Origin: an uncultured Collinsella sp.
GTDB lineage: Bacteria > Actinomycetota > Coriobacteriia > Coriobacteriales > Coriobacteriaceae
NCBI GenBank assembly: GCA_934654515.1
Contig: CAKUGA010000008.1
Span: 1-38,405, forward strand
Direction: 5' to 3'
DNA length: 38,405 bases
Below the pieces are notes generated by a model. It made no database searches. It was not told the origin of the DNA and saw nothing but the letters and a program-made list of their open reading frames with translations. Made by a program: the position numbers and the translations under genes. Within the stretch, counting starts at the first letter, position 1; every line of letters starts with the position of its first letter. Shown here piece after piece: positions 10,156 through 17,600 of the stretch.

Positions 10156-10185
10156 TTGACATTTGAACATTGATTTCCCTACAAT
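10156..10185 (+). promoter_or_regulatory. Promoter of rpmH-rnpA
   Basis: A perfect -35 TTGACA (10156-10161) and a good -10 TACAAT (10180-10185) are separated by 18 bases. They lie about 70 bases before the rpmH start. This is the strongest sigma-70-type promoter I can see in the window. Confidence 0.85.
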
Positions 10186-10257
10186 CTTCAAGCTCACGTG
10201 TCTATATCTGCGTCCGCGTCCCCGCGGACACTCGAAATGCAGCAGGAGGAACTTAAG

Positions 10258-10392
10258 ATGAAGCGTACGTATCAGCCTAATAAGCGTAAGCGTGCCAAGA
10301 CCCATGGCTTCCGTGCCCGTATGGCCACCAAGGGTGGTCGTGCCGTGCTCGCCCGTCGTCGCGCCAAGGGCCGCAAGCGTCTCACTGTCTAG
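10258..10392 (+). CDS. rpmH: 50S ribosomal protein L34
   Basis: This 44-residue, very basic protein is typical L34: it begins [18 protein letters not shown] and ends GRKRLTV. The ATG at 10258 follows AGGAGG at a suitable distance. It is the first gene of the plus-strand arm and is followed by rnpA, the near-universal rpmH-rnpA pair. Confidence 0.98.
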   Translation: MKRTYQPNKRKRAKTHGFRARMATKGGRAVLARRRAKGRKRLTV

Positions 10393-10412
10393 CAGCGATA
10401 CACACATCTCGC

Positions 10413-10751
10413 ATGAAGACTATTAAGTCTCGGCAAGATTTCGAGCATGTGTTCAGTCAGGGGCGTCGTTTCAATCACCCTCTGATTCGAATGACCATAT
10501 GTGAATCGGTTGGCGAAGGCGACTCCGGAAGGGTCGCCTTCGTTGGTGCTAAACGGCTCGGTTGTGCGGTCGTGCGCAACCGTTCTAAGCGTGTGATGCG
10601 CGAGGCCGCCCGCAGCTGCGGATTTCCCGTTGCGGGTTATGACATCATCTTGTTCGCAACTCCCAAGACGAGGATCTCCTCGCCGCAGGAGATGGACAAG
10701 GCATTGCGTTCGCTTATGAAACGCGCCGGCGTTGCCGGGGAGGAGCGATGA
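10413..10751 (+). CDS. rnpA: Ribonuclease P protein component
   Basis: RnpA binds the RNase P RNA and helps mature tRNA 5' ends. The 112 residues begin MKTIKSRQDFEHVFSQGRR and carry the RNR signature as VVRNRSKRVMREA (about 53-65). The gene starts 20 bases after rpmH and its end overlaps the yidD start by four bases (ATGA), which suggests coupled translation. Confidence 0.97.
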   Translation: MKTIKSRQDFEHVFSQGRRFNHPLIRMTICESVGEGDSGRVAFVGAKRLGCAVVRNRSKRVMREAARSCGFPVAGYDIILFATPKTRISSPQEMDKALRSLMKRAGVAGEER

Positions 10752-10972
10752 GCAATCACGTTTTGCGACGTGTTGCCATCGCTCCTATTCGCATATATCA
10801 ACAGGTTATTTCGCCCTTATTACCTGACGCCTGCATTTATTATCCAACGTGCTCGCAATACGCCGTTCAGGCGATTGAGAAGTACGGTGTTTTGAGAGGC
10901 TGCTGGCTTGCCGTGAGGCGCATCGCTCGCTGCAATCCCCTGCACGTCGGCGGTTATGACCCTGTGCCCTAG
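10748..10972 (+). CDS. yidD: Membrane protein insertion efficiency factor YidD
   Basis: The 74 residues match the YidD (DUF37) family, small membrane-associated proteins that assist YidC-dependent insertion. Family marks are IRIYQQVISPLLP, the Cys-rich YYPTCSQYA, and RRIARCNPLHVGGYDPVP. It overlaps rnpA by four bases and precedes yidC. A small perfect hairpin, GTGCCC-TAGC-GGGCAC, covers its stop codon just before the yidC ribosome binding site. Confidence 0.96.
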   Translation: MSNHVLRRVAIAPIRIYQQVISPLLPDACIYYPTCSQYAVQAIEKYGVLRGCWLAVRRIARCNPLHVGGYDPVP

Positions 10973-11001
10973 CGGGCACTCGCTATCGGAGGAAAACTTA
11001 C

Positions 11002-11772
11002 ATGTGGGATTGGATCGTTAACATCCTTTTCGAGCTGCTCAAGCTCATCCAGACCTTTGCGGTCGACTGGGGCCTGTCCATCATCATCCTGGTGGTCATT
11101 ATCCGTCTGCTGCTGACGCCGCTTATGCTCAAGTCGACCAAGTCGACGGCCCGTATGCAGGTGCTGCAGCCCAAGATGCTCGAGATCCAGGAGCGTTATG
11201 CCGACGATCCCCAGCGTCAGGCCGAGGAGATGCAGAAGTTCTACAGCGAGAACAAGTTCAACCCCATGGCTGGTTGTCTGCCGCTACTGATCCAGATGCC
11301 TATCCTGTTTGCCCTGTTCACGCTGCTGCGCAATCTGCCGCAGTACTTTGACGAGGGTACGTTCTCGTTCTTTAACATCCTGCCCGATCTGACCACGACG
11401 CCGAGCGCTTCCTTTGCCGATGGCTTTATGGTTGCTCTGCCGGCGTTGGTCTGTCTGATCCTGTTTGCCGTCCTGACCCTGATTCCGCAGCTGTACATGT
11501 CGCGCAACCAGACCGGTCAGCAGGCTCAGAGCATGCGCATGATGGCCGTAGTCATGACCGTCATGATGCTCTGGATGGGCTGGAGCCTGCCCGTCGGCGT
11601 TCTGCTGTACTACGACGTGTCTTCTGCCTGGCAGGTTATCCAGCAGATCTTCGTGATGCAGAAGGTTATCGACAAGGCCAAGGCCGATGAGGAGGAGCGT
11701 CTTAAGAACGCCCCGCTGCAGGTTGAGGTTACGCGCCGCGAGAAGAAGCCGCGTCCGCACAAGAAGAAGTAG
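11002..11772 (+). CDS. yidC: Membrane protein insertase YidC/OxaA
   Basis: This 256-residue inner-membrane insertase has the short Gram-positive form without a large periplasmic domain. Hydrophobic segments fall near residues 5-40, 90-112, 140-165 and 178-215. The groove arginine is visible in VVIIRLLLTPL, and the family stretch NPMAGCLPLLIQMPILFALF is intact. The C terminus is basic (TRREKKPRPHKKK), as expected for ribosome contact. No lipobox is seen at the N terminus. CGGAGG precedes the ATG by a suitable spacing. Confidence 0.96.
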   Translation: MWDWIVNILFELLKLIQTFAVDWGLSIIILVVIIRLLLTPLMLKSTKSTARMQVLQPKMLEIQERYADDPQRQAEEMQKFYSENKFNPMAGCLPLLIQMPILFALFTLLRNLPQYFDEGTFSFFNILPDLTTTPSASFADGFMVALPALVCLILFAVLTLIPQLYMSRNQTGQQAQSMRMMAVVMTVMMLWMGWSLPVGVLLYYDVSSAWQVIQQIFVMQKVIDKAKADEEERLKNAPLQVEVTRREKKPRPHKKK

Positions 11773-11790
11773 TCGGGATATCAATCTTAT

Positions 11791-11802
11791 TTAGGTACCT
11801 AA
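11791..11802. repeat. 12-bp palindrome TTAGGTACCTAA, copy 1
   Basis: A perfect palindrome lies in the 45-bp gap between yidC and khpB, just before the khpB ribosome binding site. An identical copy followed by the same C lies at 15295-15306. It could be an operator; it could also be coincidence. Confidence 0.35.
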
Positions 11803-11817
11803 CTTTTGGAGTACGTT

Positions 11818-12387
11818 ATGTCTGAAGAGATCATCGAGGATATGCTTGAGGAGGTTGCCCCGCAGGTTGCGGGCGATTATCCCGAGATTGCACAGCGCTA
11901 CAAGGCTGGTGAAGAGCTGACCGATGAGGAGCTTGACACCATTGCCGATGTTGCGATTTCTATTCTGCGTTCCATCCTTTCGCACTTCGATGCCGCCAAC
12001 TCTCCTATCGATGAGTATGAGGGCGATGAGGGCGAGCTGATTCTGGATGTAACGGCTCCTGACCTTGCTGTTCTCATTGGTCGTCACGGTCGTACGCTTG
12101 ATGCCCTTCAGGTTATGTTCTCGCTTCTGGTAAGCCGTAAGCTTGGCTTTAGGTATCCGGTTGTGGTGGACGTTGAGGGATACAAGAGTCGTCGTCAGGA
12201 CAAGGTTGCCTCTATGGCTCAGTCTGCTGCCGAGCGTGCTATTCGCACTCACAAGAGTGTTTCGCTTCCGCCTATGAACGCCTATGAGCGCCGACTGGTT
12301 CATATTGCACTTCGTGGCAACGATGCGGTCGATACTCATTCCGAGGGATCTGACCCCGATCGTCACGTAGTGATTGTTGCTCGATAA
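11818..12387 (+). CDS. khpB: KH-R3H RNA-binding protein KhpB (Jag/SpoIIIJ-associated)
   Basis: The 189-residue protein has an acidic N-terminal part, a KH domain with the GxxG loop in VLIGRHGRTLDALQ (about 84-97), and a C-terminal R3H domain (YERRLVHIALRG, then DRHVVIVAR). The Jag-N domain seen in some firmicute homologues is absent. KhpB proteins bind RNA and affect cell shape and division in Gram-positives. An upstream in-frame TTG at 11806 is rejected because GGAG falls inside it; ATG 11818 fits the ribosome binding site. A strong terminator follows, closing the rpmH-khpB group. Confidence 0.93.
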   Translation: MSEEIIEDMLEEVAPQVAGDYPEIAQRYKAGEELTDEELDTIADVAISILRSILSHFDAANSPIDEYEGDEGELILDVTAPDLAVLIGRHGRTLDALQVMFSLLVSRKLGFRYPVVVDVEGYKSRRQDKVASMAQSAAERAIRTHKSVSLPPMNAYERRLVHIALRGNDAVDTHSEGSDPDRHVVIVAR

Positions 12388-12407
12388 TCTACTCGAGCTT
12401 ATGCTAA

Positions 12408-12437
12408 GGGGACGTGGTTTCCACGTCCCCTTTTTTT
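12408..12437 (+). terminator. Intrinsic terminator after khpB
   Basis: A 10-bp perfect GC-rich stem (GGGGACGTGG / CCACGTCCCC) with a three-base loop is followed by seven Ts. It ends the rpmH-rnpA-yidD-yidC-khpB transcript before rsmG. Confidence 0.95.
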
Positions 12438-12483
12438 GTCAAAAGTTCTCGATACACTGATTTTTGTCAGAAAGGAGCTTTCG

Positions 12484-13221
12484 TTGTTAGTACTTACTGA
12501 TCAGCAAGCTGACGAGATGTTGAGTCGTCTAACTTCCTATTGCAAAGAGTATTCCTTGAGCGTAACTGATACTGAGCTGAGGAAATGTATTCAGCACTTG
12601 GATTTGGTTCTGGAAAAAAATAAGACAACCAATCTTACCCGTATTCTTAACATAGAAGATGCTGCGGTACTTCATATCCTCGACTCTCTTGTTTTGCTCC
12701 CCTATATCAATAAGGCTCCTGAGGGAGCTTTGCTCGATATGGGGACAGGTGCGGGCTTCCCTGGTATTCCGTTAACCATAACCACGCATCGTAAAGCTAC
12801 TTATATTGACTCTGTTGGTAAGAAGGTTGATGCCGTCAATTCTTTTGTTCATGCTCTTGGGTTGAAACATGCTCATGCGATTCATGATCGCCTTGAAGAA
12901 TATGCTCGAAGTCATAAGAAGCAGTTTTCTGCCGTAACCGCCCGCGCACTTGCCCCTCTACCGATTCTTGTTGAGTATGCGGCTCCGTTCCTCAAGGATG
13001 GAGGTCTATTTGTTATCACCAAGGGTAATCCTTCAGATGAGGAGCTAGCTTCCGGCATGTCGGCAGCTAAGATTTGCGGCTTCACTTTGCTTCTTAATGA
13101 CGCAATCGATTTGCCTGAGGGCTTGGGCCACAGAGAGTTCATTGTTCTCAAGAAGAGTCATCCAGCATCCGTTTCATTGCCTCGTGCAAATGGCATGGCT
13201 AAGAAGAATCCGCTTGCCTAG
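12484..13221 (+). CDS. rsmG: 16S rRNA (guanine527-N7) methyltransferase RsmG
   Basis: RsmG (GidB) methylates G527 of 16S rRNA with S-adenosylmethionine. The SAM-binding motif is LLDMGTGAGFPGIPL (about residues 79-93), followed by YIDSVGKKVDAV and the family VTARALAPLPIL. The TTG at 12484 is preferred over an upstream TTG at 12436: AAAGGAG lies six bases before it, and the upstream one falls in the terminator. The product is 245 residues. Base composition drops clearly from here through parB compared with the flanking genes. The stop codon touches the first parS site. Confidence 0.94.
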   Translation: MLVLTDQQADEMLSRLTSYCKEYSLSVTDTELRKCIQHLDLVLEKNKTTNLTRILNIEDAAVLHILDSLVLLPYINKAPEGALLDMGTGAGFPGIPLTITTHRKATYIDSVGKKVDAVNSFVHALGLKHAHAIHDRLEEYARSHKKQFSAVTARALAPLPILVEYAAPFLKDGGLFVITKGNPSDEELASGMSAAKICGFTLLLNDAIDLPEGLGHREFIVLKKSHPASVSLPRANGMAKKNPLA

Positions 13222-13222
13222 A

Positions 13223-13238
13223 TGTTTCACGTGAAACA
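13223..13238. promoter_or_regulatory. parS: parS site 1
   Basis: TGTTTCACGTGAAACA is a perfect palindrome identical to the conserved bacterial parS consensus bound by ParB. It begins directly after the rsmG stop. Confidence 0.97.
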
Positions 13239-13261
13239 TAATGGATATTAACAACTTGCAG

Positions 13262-13277
13262 TGTTTCACGTGAAACA
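13262..13277. promoter_or_regulatory. parS: parS site 2
   Basis: This is the same perfect 16-mer, exactly 39 bases downstream of site 1. Confidence 0.97.
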
Positions 13278-13300
13278 TGGCGGTTGATATCGAATCGGAA

Positions 13301-13316
13301 TGTTTCACGTGAAACA
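13301..13316. promoter_or_regulatory. parS: parS site 3
   Basis: This is the same perfect 16-mer, exactly 39 bases downstream of site 2 and 40 bases before the parA start, so ParB bound here could also repress parAB. Confidence 0.97.
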
Positions 13317-13355
13317 TCCTCCGTTTGACAGCTTTAATACACACCAGGAGGGACC

Positions 13356-14156
13356 GTGGGATTTCGCGACGTTAAGCGTTCTAAGAGCGCAAAAGACACG
13401 CGTATCATTGCAATCATCAATCAAAAAGGCGGCGTCGGTAAGTCAACGACGGCTGTAAACCTTGCAGCAGCACTGGGTGAGCAGGGTCGTAAGACACTGA
13501 TTGTCGATTTTGATCCGCAGGGAAACAGCACCAGTGGATTTGGAATTGAAAAAGAAGACCTTGATCATTGCATCTATGATGCATTGTTGAATGATGTGCC
13601 GGCAGAATCGCTTGTTCTTGATACAAATTGCAAAAAGGTATTCGTAATTCCAGCTACGATTCAGCTTGCAGGTGCAGAAATTGAGCTCGTAAGCGCAATT
13701 GCTCGTGAAACCCGCCTCAAAGATTTGCTTGAGCCGATTCAGGACGAGTTCGATTTTATTTTCATTGACTGTCCTCCTTCGCTCGGCCTGCTTACTATCA
13801 ATGCCTTGACCGCAGCAGATAGCGTTTTGATTCCAATCCAGTGTGAGTATTACGCACTCGAGGGCGTTACGAAGCTGCTCGAGTCAATGAAGATGGTCAA
13901 ATCACGTCTGAACAAGGGCTTAGACACCTATGGCGTGCTTATGACAATGTATGACTCACGTACTTCTTTGTCGAATCAGGTTGTTGAGGAAGTTCATTCG
14001 TACTTTGGTGATAAGGCGTTTAAGACGCTGATTCCCCGTACGGTTAAAATCTCTGAAGCTCCGTCTTTTGGAGAACCGGTAATTACCTATGCACCTCAAA
14101 ACAAGGGTGCAAAAGCGTATATGAACCTTGCAAAAGAGGTGATCAAGCGTGCCTAG
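13356..14156 (+). CDS. parA: Chromosome partitioning ATPase ParA (Soj)
   Basis: ParA is a Walker-type ATPase that binds DNA non-specifically and moves ParB-parS complexes during segregation. The deviant Walker A is KGGVGKST (24-31), with the signature Lys ahead of it. Switch motifs include VDFDPQGN and FIDCPPSLGLLTINAL, and the C-terminal part has TLIPRTVKISEAPSFGEPV. It is 266 residues with a short basic N-terminal extension. The GTG start follows AGGAGGG closely. The end overlaps parB by eight bases. Confidence 0.97.
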   Translation: MGFRDVKRSKSAKDTRIIAIINQKGGVGKSTTAVNLAAALGEQGRKTLIVDFDPQGNSTSGFGIEKEDLDHCIYDALLNDVPAESLVLDTNCKKVFVIPATIQLAGAEIELVSAIARETRLKDLLEPIQDEFDFIFIDCPPSLGLLTINALTAADSVLIPIQCEYYALEGVTKLLESMKMVKSRLNKGLDTYGVLMTMYDSRTSLSNQVVEEVHSYFGDKAFKTLIPRTVKISEAPSFGEPVITYAPQNKGAKAYMNLAKEVIKRA

Positions 14157-15054
14157 TGCAAAGAAACGTGGCGGATTGGGGCGTGGACTCAATGCTTTGG
14201 TCTCTGAGGCCGAGTATGAGACCGGTGGTTCGTCTGCATCTGCTTCAAATGCCGCATCTGAAACAAAACTACCTATTGAGGATATCGTTCCCAACCCTAA
14301 TCAACCGAGAATTCACTTTAATGAAACTGAACTTCGCGAGTTGAGCGAGTCAATCCAAGAACATGGCGTTTTGCAGCCGCTCTTGGTTCGCAAGCATGGA
14401 AACGGCTATGAGATCATCGCTGGTGAGCGTCGTTACCAGGCGTCAAAGCTTGCTGGTCTTGAGGAACTGCCTGTCATCATTAAAGATGTTAATGATGAAG
14501 AGATGCTGGCTCTTGCTCTTATCGAAAACCTTCAGCGTTCTGATCTGAATCCCGTCGAAGAGGCTAAGGGCTATCGCCAGCTCATTGATGCTAGCGGTAT
14601 GACCCAGGAGGCATTGTCGAAGGCCGTAAGCAAGTCACGCTCTGCAATTACAAACTCGCTGCGCCTTCTCGATCTCCCCGAAGTAGTTCAGCAGATGATT
14701 TTTGAGGGTAAACTTACTGCTGGTCACGCACGTGCGATTCTTGCAGTTCCCTATGAGGATGCTCGAATTCGACTTGCAGAGAAGGTTGTTGCGGAGGGCC
14801 TTTCCGTAAGAGCGACAGAAAATCTTGCTCCATTGTTTTCTGCCGGAGAAACACCTAAGACGCCGCGGCCTGCAACGCCTCAGTCTTTTAAAAAGGCTGC
14901 ACGTGTACTTCGTCAGGTATTTAATACCAACGTGCGTGTGAAGAGCTCGCGTGGAAAGAATAAGATTGAGATTGAGTTTAAAGACGAGGAAGAGCTCTCT
15001 CGTATTCTTGGTGAAATGATTCAGTTTGATCAAGGAGGCCAAGATGAGGAATAA
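14149..15054 (+). CDS. parB: Chromosome partitioning protein ParB (Spo0J)
   Basis: ParB is a CTP-binding clamp that loads at parS and spreads. The 301 residues start with the ParA-stimulating basic end (KKRGGLGRGLNALVSE). The CTPase/ParB box follows with GERRYQA (92-98) and ENLQRSDLNPVEEA. A helix-turn-helix lies near 150-177 (TQEALSKAVSKSRSAITNSLRLLDLP), and a C-terminal dimerisation domain ends the protein. The GTG start lies inside the end of parA, so translation is coupled. Three parS sites lie just upstream of parA. Confidence 0.97.
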   Translation: MPSAKKRGGLGRGLNALVSEAEYETGGSSASASNAASETKLPIEDIVPNPNQPRIHFNETELRELSESIQEHGVLQPLLVRKHGNGYEIIAGERRYQASKLAGLEELPVIIKDVNDEEMLALALIENLQRSDLNPVEEAKGYRQLIDASGMTQEALSKAVSKSRSAITNSLRLLDLPEVVQQMIFEGKLTAGHARAILAVPYEDARIRLAEKVVAEGLSVRATENLAPLFSAGETPKTPRPATPQSFKKAARVLRQVFNTNVRVKSSRGKNKIEIEFKDEEELSRILGEMIQFDQGGQDEE

Positions 15055-15298
15055 GATTTTTACTGCGATTGCATTGGTGACGACTGTCGCGGCTGGTGCC
15101 TTTGCTGGCTATAAGATAGCGACAGACGATGAACTTCGAGGTCGTTTGCTTCGTGGCGCGCAAGATATCGTTGATACGTCCAAGAAGAAAATGGATGTTA
15201 TGACAGAAGATGTTGCCATGCGCACTGCTCAGGTAACGAAAAATCCTAAGATTAATCAAGGTTGGGTTAGCAACCAATGGGAAAATGTAGGCTATTAG
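15044..15298 (+). CDS. Small YtxH-like membrane protein
   Basis: The 84-residue product has one N-terminal hydrophobic segment (about 5-25, FTAIALVTTVAAGAFAGY) and a charged, probably helical tail. This layout is like YtxH-type envelope proteins, though no diagnostic motif is visible. ATG 15044 is chosen because AAGGAGG lies seven bases upstream; that Shine-Dalgarno sits in the last codons of parB and the genes overlap by 11 bases. A parB-coupled membrane protein might tether or modulate the origin complex, but that is only inference. Confidence 0.8.
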   Translation: MRNKIFTAIALVTTVAAGAFAGYKIATDDELRGRLLRGAQDIVDTSKKKMDVMTEDVAMRTAQVTKNPKINQGWVSNQWENVGY

Positions 15299-15306
15299 GT
15301 ACCTAA
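15295..15306. repeat. 12-bp palindrome TTAGGTACCTAA, copy 2
   Basis: This copy is identical to the one at 11791-11802 and covers the stop codon of the small membrane protein gene. Confidence 0.35.
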
Positions 15307-15327
15307 CAATTACCCTGCATATTTTGA

Positions 15328-15370
15328 GGGCCCTTGTCTGATTCATGAGACAAGGGCCCCTTATTTTGTC
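15328..15370 (+). terminator. Terminator after the parAB group
   Basis: A 12-bp perfect stem, GGGCCCTTGTCT / AGACAAGGGCCC (15328-15339 and 15348-15359), with an eight-base loop is followed by a weak T-rich tail (CTTATTTTG). It lies 30 bases after the last plus-strand gene of the group. Confidence 0.8.
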
Positions 15371-15422
15371 CGTAAAAAATGGGAAAGGTAGCTGCTGGTC
15401 CAAAATTGAGGTCAATAAATGA

Positions 15423-15459
15423 AACGGCCCCGGTTGCATATCCTGCAACCGGGGCCGTT
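15423..15459 (-). terminator. Terminator after rlmN
   Basis: A perfect 16-bp stem, AACGGCCCCGGTTGCA / TGCAACCGGGGCCGTT, has a five-base loop. Read on the minus strand it is followed by TTCATTTATT and lies 37 bases beyond the rlmN stop. Confidence 0.8.
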
Positions 15460-15462
15460 CGA

Positions 15463-15478
15463 TGTTTCACATGAAACG
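15463..15478. promoter_or_regulatory. Degenerate parS-like site
   Basis: TGTTTCACATGAAACG matches parS at 14 of 16 positions. It lies in the convergent gap between the parAB group and rlmN. The central CG is changed to CA, so binding may be weaker. Confidence 0.5.
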
Positions 15479-15496
15479 TTTTGGAGTGCGACTCCC

Positions 15497-16549
15497 CTAT
15501 GCGTTCTTCTGAACTTTGAAGCGCTGTTTCAGCTGTCCGCAAGCGGCGTCAATATCGTTACCACGGGAGTTACGAATCGTGGTCTCGATGCCACGGGACT
15601 CAAGACGACGCTGAAGATCCTCAACCTTATGAATCGGCGACGGCTTGAGCGGGCTGCCCTCGATGTCGTTAAGTTGAATCAGGTTAACGTGGCACAGCGT
15701 TCCCTCGCAGAAGTCGCAGAGTGCCTGCATCTCGGGATTCGTATCGTTGACGCCTTCGATCATGGCATACTCATAGGTCGGGCGGCGGCCAGTCTTCTCG
15801 GTGTAGAGCTGAAGCGCTTCGTGAAGGCGAAGCAGCGTGTACTTCTTAACACCGGGCATGAGCTTATTGCGCGTCGACTGGATGGCGGAATGCAGGGAAA
15901 CGGCAAGCGTGAACTGCTCGGGGATATCGGCAAATTTGCGAATACCGGGAATAACGCCGCTGGTAGAGACGGTGAGGTGACGAGCGCCGATACCGATGCC
16001 ATCGGGGTCGTTGAGGATACGCAGTGCCTTGAGAACCTCGTCGTAGTTGGCAAACGGCTCGCCCTGGCCCATGAAGACAACGCTTGTGGCACGCTCGTCA
16101 AAGTCGTTGGATACATGAAGCACCTGGTCGACGATCTCTTGAGCGGTCAGAGAGCGCTTGAGGCCGTTGAGACCGGTAGCGCAAAAGGCGCAGCCCATGC
16201 CGCAGCCTGCCTGGGTGGAAACGCAGACGGAAAGCTTGTTACGACGGGGCATGCCGACAGTCTCGACGGAAATGCCATCGTGGTACTCGAGCAGATACTT
16301 GCGCGAGCCATCTTTGGAAACCTGCTTGGTGAGTTCAGTCGGCGTATCAAAGGCAAAAGCCTCTTTAAGCTGCTCACGGAAAGCCTTGGGAAGGTTGGTC
16401 ATATCGTCAAACGAACAAACGTTCTTCTCAAAGACCCATTCGATGAGCTGCTTCGCGCGGAAGGCGGGCTGGCCAAGTTCGGCAACGAGCTCGCGAATAT
16501 CGTTTTGGCTCAAGTCGCGAATGTCCTGAGATTTAGTCCTGGGATTCAT
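15497..16549 (-). CDS. rlmN: Dual-specificity RNA methyltransferase RlmN
   Basis: RlmN is a radical-SAM enzyme that makes 2-methyladenosine at 23S A2503 and at A37 of some tRNAs. The 350 residues show the radical-SAM CxxxCxxC motif as CGMGCAFC, the family FMGQGEPFANYDEV, and STSGVIPGIRKFA. The C-terminal catalytic Cys is in RGNDIDAACGQL. The ATG follows GAAAGGC. It faces ddl across a short divergent gap. Confidence 0.97.
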   Translation of the reverse strand: MNPRTKSQDIRDLSQNDIRELVAELGQPAFRAKQLIEWVFEKNVCSFDDMTNLPKAFREQLKEAFAFDTPTELTKQVSKDGSRKYLLEYHDGISVETVGMPRRNKLSVCVSTQAGCGMGCAFCATGLNGLKRSLTAQEIVDQVLHVSNDFDERATSVVFMGQGEPFANYDEVLKALRILNDPDGIGIGARHLTVSTSGVIPGIRKFADIPEQFTLAVSLHSAIQSTRNKLMPGVKKYTLLRLHEALQLYTEKTGRRPTYEYAMIEGVNDTNPEMQALCDFCEGTLCHVNLIQLNDIEGSPLKPSPIHKVEDLQRRLESRGIETTIRNSRGNDIDAACGQLKQRFKVQKNA

Positions 16550-16634
16550 GGAAGCCTTTCGATTTTGGGGAAACGTAGAGGGTATCGCTACAATATGGTA
16601 TCAGCTGCAGAAATTATAGAGGAGGAGTCTGCCC

Positions 16635-17600
16635 ATGCCGGGTAAAAGCCTAGAGAACATGCACGTAGCGGTCTTGGCGGGCGGTCATTCCGCTGAGCGC
16701 GAGATCTCGCTCAATTCGGGAAAGAACGTCGTGGCTGCCTTGAAGGAGGCCGGCTACACTTCGGTGGAGCTGCTCGACACGGCTGCCGATGATTTTATGG
16801 TAACCATGGCGACCGGCGGCTTTGACGTGGCGTTTATCGCCATGCACGGTGCCGGCGGCGAGGATGGCGCCATGCAGGGCGCCATGGAGACCCTGGGTAT
16901 CCCCTACACGGCCTCGGGCGTGCTTGCCAGCGCCTGCGGTGCCGACAAGGAGGTCTCTAAGCTCCTGTACGCCAAGGCGGGCATTCCCATTGCCCCCGGC
17001 CTCGCGCTCGAGGTGGGCGATGAAGTCGATATCGATCATATCGTCGACGTTTGTGGCGAGCGATGCTTTGTGAAGCCGGCCGTCAACGGTTCCAGCTATG
17101 GAATTTCCCTGGTCCATGAGCCCTCCGAGCTGCCCGCGGCAATCGCCAAGGCGTTTGAGTACGGCGACAAAGTGCTGGTCGAGAAGTGCATCGAGGGTAC
17201 CGAGATCACCGTCGGCGTATACGGTGAAGATGACGTGCGCGCTCTGCCGATTGTCGAGATTCGTAAGCCCGAGGACTGCGAGTTCTACGATCTGGACGTG
17301 AAGTATGTTGACCCCACGGACATCCATCGCATTCCGGCGCAGATTTCGCCCGAGAATTACGCCCGCGCCCAGGAGCTTGCCTGTGCCGCTCACAAGGCCC
17401 TCGGTTGCCTGGGTATCTCGCGCAGCGACTTTATCGTGAGCGAGAACGGCCCCGTTATCCTCGAGACCAATACCATTCCCGGCATGACCGATACGTCGCT
17501 GTATCCGGATGAGATTCGCCATACCGACGACATGACGTTCCCGCAGGTCTGCGACAGCCTGATCCGTATGGGCCTTCGTCGAGCGGGCATTGCATGCTAA
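16635..17600 (+). CDS. ddl: D-alanine-D-alanine ligase
   Basis: This ATP-grasp enzyme joins two D-Ala for peptidoglycan. The 321 residues show GGHSAEREISLNSG (about 16-29), MHGAGGEDGAMQGAMETLGIPYT, KPAVNGSSYGIS (ATP-grasp), and the metal/substrate site LETNTIPGMTDTSLYP. KYVDP holds a Tyr where D-Ala-D-Ala ligases keep one; D-lactate ligases of the Van type differ here. GAGGAGG precedes the ATG. A second in-frame ATG at 16659 is possible but further from the ribosome binding site. The end overlaps the next gene by seven bases. Confidence 0.96.
   Translation: MPGKSLENMHVAVLAGGHSAEREISLNSGKNVVAALKEAGYTSVELLDTAADDFMVTMATGGFDVAFIAMHGAGGEDGAMQGAMETLGIPYTASGVLASACGADKEVSKLLYAKAGIPIAPGLALEVGDEVDIDHIVDVCGERCFVKPAVNGSSYGISLVHEPSELPAAIAKAFEYGDKVLVEKCIEGTEITVGVYGEDDVRALPIVEIRKPEDCEFYDLDVKYVDPTDIHRIPAQISPENYARAQELACAAHKALGCLGISRSDFIVSENGPVILETNTIPGMTDTSLYPDEIRHTDDMTFPQVCDSLIRMGLRRAGIAC

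Noticed and set aside
12436..12483. Longer RsmG from an upstream TTG
   Set aside because: That start lies in the khpB terminator, while the TTG at 12484 has AAAGGAG at good spacing.
13223..13316. Possible CRISPR-like array (three equal repeats)
   Set aside because: The repeats are the known parS palindrome next to parAB, the spacers are only 23 bases, and no cas genes are present.
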